Assembly: GCA_024703915.1 (NCBI GenBank)
Contig: CP087969.1
Coordinates: forward strand, 5,022,001-5,086,000
Reading direction: 5' to 3'
From: Massilia sp. H-1
GTDB taxonomy: Bacteria; Pseudomonadota; Gammaproteobacteria; Burkholderiales; Burkholderiaceae_D
DNA: 64,000 nt
Part shown: in pieces, positions 55,582 to 64,000 of the stretch
Numbering within the stretch: the first letter of the stretch is position 1
Layout of the letters: every line of letters starts with the position of its first letter
Translations under genes and position numbers: made by a program
Notes under the pieces: generated by a model
The model's input: the letters and a program-made list of their open reading frames with translations, nothing else
The model's database searches: none
Told to the model about the DNA's origin: nothing

Positions 55582-55940
55582 ATGCTGCCAGCGTTCGCCA
55601 TCCTCCTGCTGTTCCAGTGCCTTGGCGAAGGGCTGGTGTTCGTGCTGCACCTGCCGCTGCCCGGTCCCGTTGCTTAAGCATGCTGATGCTGTTCGCGGCG
55701 CTGCTGGCGGTGCCGCGCCTGCTCGCTCTGCTGGAAGCGACCGCGAATGCCTTGCTCAGCCACCTGTCGCTGCTGTTCGTGTAGAAGGCTGCGCTGCCGT
55801 GTCGTGGTGGCCGCGGCCTAAGCCTGGGCGGACAGTGGCTCGCCATGGCTTACTCGCTGCTGGTGAGCACGGTGCTCACGCTGCTGGTTACGGCGGCCGT
55901 GATGCGCCTGTGCCTGCCAAAGGAGAAGGGCGATGACTAG
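55582..55940 (+). CDS. CidA/LrgA-family holin-like protein
   Basis: About 118 residues with four helices. MLPAFAILLLFQCLGEGLVF, HLPLPGPVA and MLMLFAALLAVPRLLALLEA match the LrgA family; PGPVAGML is conserved, and the stop here at 55674 is a GCTTAAGC scar. The middle near 55790 is garbled and the last helix is LVSTVLTLLVTAAVMRLCL. Its end overlaps the next gene by 8 bases. Members act with LrgB/CidB in membrane permeability, cell death or carboxylate export. Confidence 0.8.
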
Positions 55941-56674
55941 CCTGCCGCAATTTGGCGCGATCTGGGTCTACCTGGCGGCGTCGCCGCTGCTGGGCCTGAC
56001 CATGACGCTGGTGGCTTATGTGACGGCGCAAGCGATCTATGTGCGCTGCCGCTCGTCGCCGCTGGCCAATCCGGTGGCGATCGCGGTGGCGCTCGTGTGC
56101 GATGATGCTCGCGCTGAGCGGCATGGCTTACCACGATTATTTCGAAGGCGCCCAGTTCGTTCACTTCTTTGCTGGGGCTTAGGCCACGGTGGCGCTGGCG
56201 GTGCCGCTGGCGCGCCAGTGGCCGCACATGCGGCGCTGGATGCTGCCGATGCTGGCGGCCCTGCTGGCCGGGTCGGCCACGGCAATCGTCTCGGCGGTCG
56301 GGGTGATGCTGGCCCTGGGCGGCAGCGCCCAGCTGGCGGCATCGGCCGGGCCGAAGTCGGCCACGACGCCGATCGCGATGGCGCTGTCGCAAAAGCTGGG
56401 CGGTCTGCCGTCGCTGACGGCGGCGATGGTGATCGGCACCGGGGTTCTCGGTGCGATTGTCGCCCCCTTCATTTTCGCGCGCCTGCGCGGCGCCCCCGAC
56501 GAGGTGCGCGGCTTTGCCATGGGCGTTGCCGCGCACGGGATCGGCACGGCCCGCGCCTTCCAGGTCAGCGCGGCCATGGGCGCCTTTGCTTAGAGCTTCG
56601 GCATGGGCCTCAATGGCGTGCTGACCTCGCTGTTGGCGCCTTGGCTGGTGCCGCTGATGCTGCGCCTGGCCTAG
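55933..56674 (+). CDS. CidB/LrgB-family membrane protein
   Basis: About 245 residues with seven or so helices. FGAIWVYLAASPLLGLTMTL, YVTAQAIYVRCRSSPLANPV, MMLALSGMAYHDYFEGAQFV, ATVALAVPLARQWPHMRRWM, PKSATTPIAMALSQKLGGLP and GFAMGVAAHGIGTARAFQ are the LrgB blocks; the last holds the conserved GVAAHGIGTA. Breaks near 56107, at 56179 and at 56592. It follows CidA with an overlap, the usual two-gene pair. Its stop overlaps that of the convergent hydrolase. Confidence 0.88.
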
Positions 56675-57689
56675 AGCAGCGCGCCGGGCGGCTGGTGCAT
56701 GCCGGCGGCGTTTGCCAGGCTCGCTTCGAGGCGGGCGACCGCGTCCACGATGTGCCCCGGCGCCGCGTAGTGCGCCATGTGGCCGACGCCCGGCTCCAGG
56801 ATCAGTTCGCTGTGCGGAATGTCGTCGTGCAGGCGGCGCGCATTGTGCACCGGATCGACGACCTGGTCTTCACTGCCGCATGATGATGGCGACCGGCATC
56901 GTCAGTTCGGCATAGCGCGCCGACAGCCGCCTGGCCGCGGGCACCAGCATGGCCGCCTCCAGCGCGCTCGCTTTGATCTGTGAGGGGCGCAGGGCCATCC
57001 ATTTGGGCAACTGGCCAAAGCGTTCCGGCACCGGTTCGGGCGCGAACATGCGCCTGACGAAACGGGGCCACAGCATGCTACCCAGCACCGGGACGATCGT
57101 GTGGCGCAGCAGGTGGCCGATGCCGGGCAGGGCCGGGGCCGACTGCAGCGCCGCATCGGGCCGCCCGTTCGGATAGTAGTAGCCGGACACGAGCGTGATG
57201 GCGCGGATGTATTTGGGAAATTCGATCGCCATGGCCAGCGCCACCAGCGTGCCCCGGGAATGGCCGACCAGGATCGGCCGTTCGACGCCGATCTGGTGCA
57301 GGGCCTTGTAGAACAGCTTGGCCTGTTGTTCCGGCGTCCACTGCTGCTTGCCTGGCCGCTCGCTGTAGCCGAAGCCGGGCCGGTCGAAAGCGATCACGCG
57401 GTAGGGTTTGGCGGCCTGCTCTGAACAGGCCGCTGAGTTCGAAATCGGCGGCATACACGCCGTTGCCGTGCAGCAGGACCAGCGCGGGCCCCTCGCCCTG
57501 TTCGACATAGTGCAGGCGCACGCCGTCCACGTCGATAAAGGTGCCGTGCGGCGGATGCAGGCGCTCGGCCTGGCGCTTTTGCGTCTGTACGTAGAGCAGC
57601 GAGGCGATCAGGTAAGCAGCGCCCAGCAGGGCTGCGGTCTGCACGCCACCCGGGGTACGGGGTGAACGGGTGGGTATCAGGGTGTGCAT
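56671..57689 (-). CDS. Membrane-anchored alpha/beta hydrolase
   Basis: About 338 residues from an ATG at 57689 after AAAGGA. An N-terminal helix (VQTAALLGAAYLIASLLYVQ) anchors it. The hydrolase core has LHYVEQGEGPALVLLHGNGV, IAFDRPGFGYSERPG and the nucleophile elbow LVGHSRGTLVALAMA; the catalytic His is in EPGVGHMAHYAAPGH, in a shifted frame after a break near 56880. Another break near 57420. Substrate unknown; esterase or lipase-like. The 172-base gap to the next gene contains A/T-rich, TGATGC-containing sequence and no gene. Confidence 0.83.
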
Positions 57690-57861
57690 TGCAATTCCTT
57701 TCACACGAATGTTTTCAATATGCATTTTTTTGATGCGCGATGCATGGAGATCCTGCTACTCTGGCGGTGTTCATTGCATGCGGTCTGTGCGCCACTCAAC
57801 TGAGGGGCGCCGGAGGATCGCGATACGATCATTCACGTGCGTTATTTGAGGCTGGGAAACC

Positions 57862-59902
57862 ATGCGACAGTGCGTCTTCTTCGTTCTCCTCTCGACTGCC
57901 GTCCTCTCGTCCGCGCTGGCGGCCGGGGATGACGCCGCCGCCGTTCTTGAACAGCAACGACAGCACGGATTCGTCAATCCGGCCGCCGCCATCAAGGCAC
58001 TGACAGCAGCCGGACACGACATTGCGCAGGCGCCACTGGCCTTGCGCATGCGCTATCACGCGGCGCTGGCCTCGCTGTACTCGGTGGCCGAGCAGCCGGA
58101 CCTGTTCAAGCCGGAACTGGCCGAGCTCGAGCGGATGGCGACCGAAGAACACTGCACACCGTGCGCGCACTACAAGCTGGTGCGCGAGTCGCAAATGGCG
58201 GTGCGGATGCAGGACATTCCCGCCGCGCGCACGCTCTTGCTGCAGCTCGAAGCCATCACGCCGACCGACCCGGCACTGCTGCAGGCCGTGGTGTACGCCC
58301 GCGCGGCCACCTATGGCGCGGCAGGCAGCCAGGCGCGCTCGCTGGAAGAGGGCGTGCGCTCCCTGCAGCTGGCCACTGCCAACGGCAATATGGCCGACCA
58401 GGTGCGCTCGCTCAATCTGATGATGCTGGCAAATATTGCAAGACGCGACCTGGAGACGGCGGAAAAGCAGGCCGACGAAGCCTATGCGCTGGCCGAACGG
58501 ATCGGCTTTGTCTACATGATGGCGTATATACGCAACAACCAGGGCTGGCTGTACGGCCTCAAGGAAGCGCCGGAAAAGCAGCTGGAGGCGCTGCGCGATG
58601 CGCTGACCATTACCCGCAACAACCCCGGCATGGCCGATACCGAGCTGACCATCCTGGTCAACATGGCCGAGTACTATCTTGGCCGCAAGGATTACCAGCA
58701 ATCGGTCGGCCTGGCGCGCCAGGCCATGGCCCTGGCCGACCGCCAGAAGAAAGTGACCGCCAAGGGCGTGGTGATGATCAACCTGGGCATCGCGCAAGTC
58801 GAGCTCGGTGAATACGAGAACGGGATTGCCACCATGCAGCAGGCGCACCTGCTGCTCAAGGCGGCCTAGCGCCGACAGCTATGTGCTCGACGCCACCGAA
58901 GGGCTGTCCGTGGTCTACGAGAAAAGCGGCCGCCACCGCGAAGCGCTGGCCGCGCTGCGGGAAGCGGTGGCCCTGCGCGAAAAGGCGACCGCGCGCGACC
59001 GCGAGAAAACCATCGCCGAGGCGCAGGCGAAATTTTCAGCCGAGCGCAAGGACAATGAGATCCAGCGCCTGTCGCTGGAGAATGCTCGGCGCGAGGCCGA
59101 AATCGACGCCCGCGCCTGGCAGCAGCGGCTGTGGGCGACCGCCGCCCTGGCCATGGCGATGGGCGCGGTATTGCTGATGCTGCTGATCAAGCGCGCGCCC
59201 GCAACCGGCAGCTGGAAGACAGCAACGCGGTGCTGAGCGACCAGTCGGTGCACGACCCGCTGACGGGCGTGTTCAACCGCCGCCATTGCACCACGCTGAT
59301 GGGGCAGCAGGAAGCCTTGCTGGCCAAAAAGTCGCGCGACCGGACCTATACCGCCTGCGTCGGCCTGATGCTGCTCGACGTCGACCATTTCAAGAAGATC
59401 AACGACACCTACGGCCATTCCGCGGGTGACGCGGTGCTGGTCGAGATCGCGCGCCGCCTGCAGGAGCTGGTGCGCCAGCACGACGTGGTGGTGCGCTGGG
59501 GCGGCGAGGAATTCGTGCTGGTGCTGCCCGGCACCTCGGCCGAGGGCATGCTGGTGCTGGCCGGGCGCCTGCTGCGCACGATCGCCGACAGCCCGGTCAT
59601 GGCGGAAGGCCAGGCGATTCCGGTCACGGTATCGGTCGGCTGCGTTGCCTATCCGCTGTTCCCGAACCAGGCCTGGCAGGACACGCTCAAGGTGGCGGAC
59701 CTGGCCATGTACCTGGCCAAGCAGGGCGGCCGCAATCGCGCCCTGTGCGTGATGGGCGTGAACGAGGGGGCGCTGGTGGCATCGCTGGCCACCGATCTGG
59801 CTTGGCGCCGTGGCGGCCGGGGACGTGTCGGTGACGACGGTGCCCGGTCCAGGTGCGACGGTGGCTGCGGGACAAGCGGCAGCCGCGAGAAGTTCCGCGT
59901 AA
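57862..59902 (+). CDS. TPR-GGDEF diguanylate cyclase, exported sensor
   Basis: About 680 residues. A signal peptide (VFFVLLSTAVLSSALAAG) precedes a long periplasmic TPR-like helical sensor (LEEGVRSLQLATANGNMADQ, EKQADEAYALAERIGFVYMM, DYQQSVGLARQAMALADRQK), a membrane helix (LWATAALAMAMGAVLLMLL), a coiled coil and a GGDEF domain (DPLTGVFNRRHCTTLMG, LLDVDHFKKINDTYGHSAGD, RWGGEEFVLVLPG). GGEEF is intact. The TPR part is unbroken up to 58867, a GCCTAGC scar; other breaks near 59198 and 59803. The sensor may bind a periplasmic peptide. Confidence 0.88.
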
Positions 59903-59978
59903 GGTCCGATTATGTGATGCCGCGAACATACGGCGCAGGCTTGCCTGTCCATACTGAGCGTTCGGCATAAGGAGCATC

Positions 59979-60153
59979 ATGAAAGCAAACGATACCGCCA
60001 ACCGTTCCCGCATCGACCGCGAACTCGAACGCGAGCGCCAGGAACGCCTGCGCAACGACGAAACGCGCACCGAGCTGTCGGACGACGACCTGCGCCTGAA
60101 AGACGCGCGAGAGCACCAGTTCGGGGCACTTGCAGCGTCAGGGGACGCGCTGA
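59979..60153 (+). CDS. Small charged cytosolic protein
   Basis: MKANDTANRSRIDRELERER, then QERLRNDETRTELSDDDLRL, so a very charged, helical protein starting after AAGGAGCATC. A G4 run at 60122-60125 probably hides one extra base: removing it gives [13 protein letters not shown] and a stop at 60151-60153, so about 57 residues. Uncorrected, the frame runs antisense into the next gene. Function unknown. Confidence 0.6.
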
Positions 60154-60825
60154 GTTACAGACCGCGCTGGAAGCAGCATCAGGTGCTGCCTGGAATCCTG
60201 CTTGAGGGTGTACAGCTGGGCTTAGGCCGGTGCGCGCCTGCCGCTTCGAAGCAGCCTTCGACTGGTTCCAGCATGTCCATTTCCGTGACCTTGCGCCGGA
60301 AGCTGACCTTGTTCAGCGTTTCACCCATCAACACTTCATAGATGCGCTGCAATTGCGGCAGCGTGAACGATTCCCCCGCCAGAAAGCAGGGTAGTGAGGA
60401 ATACTGGCTCTTGTTGCGCAGGCGCTCGACCGCCATCCCGATGATATGGGCATGGTCGAACGGCAGTGTGCCCAGCGCATCAGGCTTACTGCAGCTGAAC
60501 CTGCGAACCACTGGCCTGATCGATGATCTCAAACGGAACCAGGGCGTAATGCGCGACCGAGACCGACCAGCCGCGCGGGTCGCGCCCGGGGCCGGAAAAG
60601 GTGCCCAGCTGCTCCAGATAGGGCGGAACGACGCCTAGCCTTGGCCGTAATGACGCGCATGGCCGCCGCGTACACGCTGGCATCTTTGTCGGCGTGAATA
60701 TAGCCACCCGGCAGGGCCAGCTGACCGGCGTAGGGTTCCTGCTCGCGCCGGATGAGGGCCGCCATCAGCACATCGTGCCGGATGGTCAGCAGGACGACGT
60801 CCACGGTACAGATCACTTGCGTCAT
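60138..60825 (-). CDS. nrtR: NrtR-like Nudix-fold transcriptional regulator of NAD synthesis
   Basis: About 225 residues. [40 protein letters not shown] and [17 protein letters not shown] form a Nudix domain whose box lacks the catalytic REXXEE, as in NrtR, which binds ADP-ribose or similar ligands. [20 protein letters not shown] and the winged helix ([35 protein letters not shown]) follow. Breaks at 60640 (GCTAGGC scar), 60485 and 60224. Its divergent position before pncA-pncB-nadE and a palindrome between them fit NrtR regulation. Confidence 0.87.
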
Positions 60826-60863
60826 TGTTTGTCTTCCACTGTGGAATGAGATTTATTTTGCGA

Positions 60864-60878
60864 AAGTATCCCATACTT
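60864..60878. promoter_or_regulatory. Candidate NrtR operator
   Basis: AAGTAT, CCC, ATACTT at 60864-60878, a perfect 6-3-6 palindrome in the 113-base gap between divergent nrtR and pncA. It sits in A/T-rich DNA where both promoters must lie. NrtR operators are palindromes in such gaps; the exact consensus for this group I cannot check. Confidence 0.6.
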
Positions 60879-60938
60879 AGTTGCAAAAGTAAATTAAGTC
60901 GATTATGCTTGATGTACAGTATCTAAAAGGACACGAAA

Positions 60939-61799
60939 ATGAAGCGCAACCTGCATCTGCTCATCATTGACCCGCAAAACGACTTTTGCGATCTGCCTGC
61001 GGACGCCGTGCTTATGGCTGCGGGCACCGGCCTTGCCCGTGCCTGGCGCCCACGCCGACATGCTGCGCGTGGCCAGCCTGATCATGCGCATGGCGGGGCA
61101 GGCTTGTCCGGGATTAGCGTCACGCTCGACGCGCATCACCGGATCGATGTGGCGCATCCGGCGTTCTGGAAGACGGGCACTGGCGCGCCGGTGAATCCCT
61201 TCACCGTGATTTCCGCCGCCGACGTGGCGGCTTAAGCAGCTACCTGCCGCGCGACCCGCTTGCCTTGCCGCGCGTGACGGCCTACCTGAAGGCACTGGAA
61301 ACGGCGGGCCGCTATCAATTGATGGTGTGGCCGACGCACTGCGAAATCGGCTCCTGGGGCCAGAATGTGCATACCGCCGTGCGCGCCCTACAATCACTGG
61401 GAAGAAGCCACCCTGAACACGGTCACCAAGCTCAATAAGGGCAGCAATCCCTGGACCGAGCATTATTCGGCGATCCAGGCCGAAGTGCCCGATGCCGATG
61501 ACGAGAGCACCCAGATCAATACCGGCTTTGTGCGCATGCTGGCCGCATCGGACAAGGTGTTCATTACCGGCGAGGCGGGCAGCCACTGCGTGCGCGCCAC
61601 CACCGAGCATCTGGTCCAGAACTGGGATCCGGCGCAGATATCGAAGCTGGTCCTTGTGACCGACTGCATGAGTCCCGTGACGGGATTCGATGCGCAGTAC
61701 CAGGAATTCATTCGCGCCATGATGGCGTGCGGCGTACAAATCGCCCAGGCAGCCGACGTTCTCGCCGAGCTGACCGCCAACGCAGAAAGCCAATCATAA
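60939..61799 (+). CDS. pncA: Nicotinamidase (PncA-type cysteine hydrolase)
   Basis: About 285 residues. MKRNLHLLIIDPQNDFCDLP holds the catalytic Asp; GISVTLDAHHRIDVAHPAFW holds the metal-site His residues; LMVWPTHCEIGSWGQNVHTA follows; and ITGEAGSHCVRATTEHL contains the nucleophilic Cys. It converts nicotinamide to nicotinate. Longer than E. coli PncA, as in related Burkholderiales proteins. Breaks near 61046 and 61105, at 61235 (GCTTAAGC scar) and near 61390. The stop is one base before pncB. Confidence 0.85.
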
Positions 61800-61800
61800 T

Positions 61801-63024
61801 ATGCCAGTATCTACCATGACCCCGGTCGTTCGCAGTCTGCTTGAAACCGATTTATATAAATTCACGATGTGGCAGGCGCTGTTGCACGGCCATCCAGCGG
61901 CCCAGGCCGAATATGCCTTTGTTTGCCGCAACAAGCCAGCCTATCCGCTGGCCGAACTGAAGGCGGACGTCGAACGCGAGCTCGATCATTTGTGCAGCCT
62001 GGCGTTTGCGCCCGACGAGATCGCCTATCTGCGCTCGCTGCGCTTCATTAAAAGCGATTTCGCCGATTTTCTGACCGTATTCCGCTTCCAGCGCCATTTC
62101 ATCAGCGTCGGCACCGAAGGCGAGGAGCTGACCATCCGCGCCGTCGGCCCGCAAGTGCACGTGATGGGCTTTGAGATTTTCGTTCTGTATATCGTCAATG
62201 AGCTGTATTTCCGGCGTTTCGACCAGGAGAGCGCGCTCGGCGAAGGGCGCAAGCGCCTTGGCGCCAAGATCGACCTGCTGCGCGTGTTTGCCAGCGAGCC
62301 ACTTTGCCTGCATCCATTCGAGTTTTTCGATTTCGGCGTACGGCGCCGTTTTTCAGGCGCCTGGCATGAAGAAGTCGTTGCCACGCTGGCGCGGAAGTGC
62401 CGCAGTTTTTCAAGGGCACGTCCAACGTCTATCTGGCGATGAAATACAAGCTGGTCCCGATCGGCACCATGGCGCACGAATACCTGCAAAGCTTCCAATC
62501 CTTTGGCGTGCGCCTGCGCGATTTTCAGAAGGCGGCACTGGAAGACTGGGTGCAGGAATACCGGGGCGACCTTGGAACGGCGCTGACCGACGTGGTGGGC
62601 ATGGACGCCTTCCTTGCCGATTTCGATCTGTACTTCGCCAAGCTGTTCGACGGCCTGCGCCATGATTCGGGCGACCCCGTGGAATGGGGCGAGAAGGCGC
62701 TCGCGCATTACGCCAAATTGCGGCTTGATGCCCATACGCGCCGATTGGTGTTTTCCGACGGACTGGATCTGCCGACCGCGTTTTCGCTGTACCGCCATTT
62801 CGCAGACCGCACCATGACCGGATTCGGTATCGGCACCAATCTGTCCAACGATACCGGCATCAAGGCGCTCAATGTGGTGATGAAGCTCATGTCGTGCAAT
62901 GGCCAGCCGGTCGCCAAACTGTCCGATTCGGCTTAAGAAAACACTGTGCAAGGACGAGACCTTCCTCGCCTATTTGCGCCAGGTGTTCCATCATCCTGTG
63001 ATTGCAGGAGACAGCCAGTCATGA
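61801..63024 (+). CDS. pncB: Nicotinate phosphoribosyltransferase
   Basis: About 400 residues. [117 protein letters not shown] and [14 protein letters not shown] are the PncB blocks. Breaks near 62390 and at 62933, where GCTTAAGA interrupts the family motif SDSAGKTLC; downstream the frame continues to [18 protein letters not shown] with a TGA overlapping nadE (ATGA). Makes NaMN from nicotinate and PRPP. Confidence 0.92.
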
Positions 63025-64000
63025 AAATCGCACTCGCACAACTGAACCCCACCGTGGGTGATCTGGACGGCAATGCGACAAGGATCATCGTGGCCATGCA
63101 AGGCAGCGAAGCCGATCTGCTGGTGTGCACCGAATTGTCCCTGTGCGGCTATTATCCGGGCGATTTGCTGGAGGAGGAATCGTTCCTGGCCCGGACCGAG
63201 GCTGCGCTTGCAAAGGTGCTGACCGCGTCCAAAGCCGTTCCCGCACTGGTATCGGTCATCGGCACGGTGCGCCTGCAACCGCGGGCCGGGCAAGCCGTTG
63301 TTCAATGCGCTGCTGGCGATCCGCAACGGCGAAGTGGTCGCCGAGTATTACAAGCAGCTGTTGCCAACCTATGGCATTTTCGACGAGCGGCGCCATTTCG
63401 AGCCGGGACCGGAGGGCGCCTGCCTGCTCGACGTCGTCGCTGCACGGTCGGTTTTCTGATTTGCGAAGACGGCTGGAACAGCAATGGCCGCGATTACAAG
63501 GTCGATCCTTTCGCCGCCCTGCGCGCCGAAGCGCCCGATCTGGTCGTGAGTATTAACGCCAGTCCCGCGAATATCGGAAAGCGTGAGCAGCGCCATGCAC
63601 TGTTCCACGCCGCCGCACGCACCAACCGGCTGCCGATCGTGTACGTGAACCAGGTCGGCGGCCAGGACCAGCTGGTATTTGACGGTGCCTCGTTCGCAGT
63701 AACGCCGCAAGACGGCGTCGTATTCGAGATGCTTAGGCGTTTGAAACAGGCTTCGCGCGTATTGAATTTAATGCTGGCCAATTCGTGCAACGCGCCACGC
63801 AAGAGGCACTGCCGCTGCGGAGTTTGCCCGCCGCCAGATTGTGCTCGGTTTGCGCGACTACGCGCGCCGCTGCGGTTTTGGCAAAGCGGTGGTGGGCTGC
63901 TCAGGGCGGAATCGATTCGGCGCTCACCCTGGCACTGGCGGTGGAAGCGCTGGGCGCGGACAATGTGACTGCCATTACGATGCCGTCGGCTTTTTCCAGC
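63021..64000 (+). CDS. nadE: Glutamine-dependent NAD synthetase (3' end outside window)
   Basis: At least 325 residues are visible. The N-terminal glutaminase domain (nitrilase fold) reads [40 protein letters not shown] with the catalytic Glu, EYYKQLLPTYGIFDERRHF with the Lys, and VGFLICEDGW with the nucleophilic Cys. SINASPANIGKREQRHALF and VYVNQVGGQDQLVFDGASF follow. The synthetase domain starts near 63830 with VVGCSGGIDSALTLALAVEA, the ATP-binding loop, and is cut at the edge. Breaks near 63295, 63445 and 63830, and at 63735 (CTTAGG scar). Completes the NAD salvage operon. Confidence 0.92.

Overview
The window looks like a chromosomal segment of a free-living, environmental betaproteobacterium of the Oxalobacteraceae (Massilia/Duganella/Telluria type). 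This placement is inferred from the high G+C content, the dense packing, the many c-di-GMP and two-component proteins, MocR-type regulators and the general look of the proteins; no rRNA or tRNA is present to confirm it. About 60 protein genes can be supported. No CRISPR array, IS element, integrase or prophage block is visible.

The most striking feature is technical or epigenetic. At roughly eighty places a reading frame is broken by a short T/A-rich word (TTAAG, TTAGG, TAG, CTAAG). In each place I could reconstruct, it sits where GCCAGC, GCTGGC or GCCGGC is expected. Restoring the hexamer restores invariant motifs (the MCQLLGM start of a class II amidotransferase, the Walker A of an ABC ATPase, a histidine-kinase N-box) and ATGA overlaps between genes. 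Homopolymer indels are also common. I therefore annotate most broken genes as single intact CDSs with uncorrected long-read errors, give their outer limits and list the breaks; these are not true pseudogenes.

Layout. 1-7.4 kb: CheW, a DUF4345 membrane protein, a receiver-PAS-GGDEF-EAL protein, an AraC regulator with a VOC protein, a TOBE protein, a class II amidotransferase and a degenerate EAL protein. 7.4-10.9 kb: a yjfK-type cluster (coiled-coil protein, DUF2491, Gly/Ser-rich membrane protein) beside a CII-like regulator. 10.9-14.8 kb: a secreted nuclease, and a PNPOx-family gene divergent from a MocR regulator. 14.8-18.4 kb: a Cpx-like two-component system divergent from a Spy/CpxP-like gene and an intradiol-dioxygenase-like secreted protein. 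18.5-23.5 kb: a large hybrid histidine kinase and a second MocR regulator with two tiny membrane-protein genes. 23.6-29 kb: two multihaem cytochromes c, then a LysR regulator divergent from a DsrE / PNPOx-like / VanB-like reductase operon. 29-33.7 kb: a PafA-like phosphatase and a GAF-PAS-GGDEF protein. 33.7-36.7 kb: a second intradiol-like gene, a second Spy-like gene and a CtpA-like protease, with two more CpxR-like boxes. 36.7-41.3 kb: an ABC ATPase with a permease fused to an M1 peptidase. 41.4-48.7 kb: a PgaC-like glycosyltransferase and an outer-membrane barrel between two membrane-anchored diguanylate cyclases, plus a periplasmic binding protein. 48.8-57.7 kb: a large TolB/amidohydrolase, a Cache protein, PcaC, phospholipase D, a second binding protein, a CidA/CidB pair and an alpha/beta hydrolase. 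57.8-64 kb: a TPR-GGDEF protein and the NAD salvage cluster nrtR <> pncA-pncB-nadE, cut by the window end.

Functional themes are: c-di-GMP signalling (five GGDEF proteins and a degenerate EAL protein), probably acting on the exopolysaccharide locus; envelope-stress control through a Cpx-like regulon with three TTTAC-N5-TTTAC sites; and NAD salvage under NrtR.
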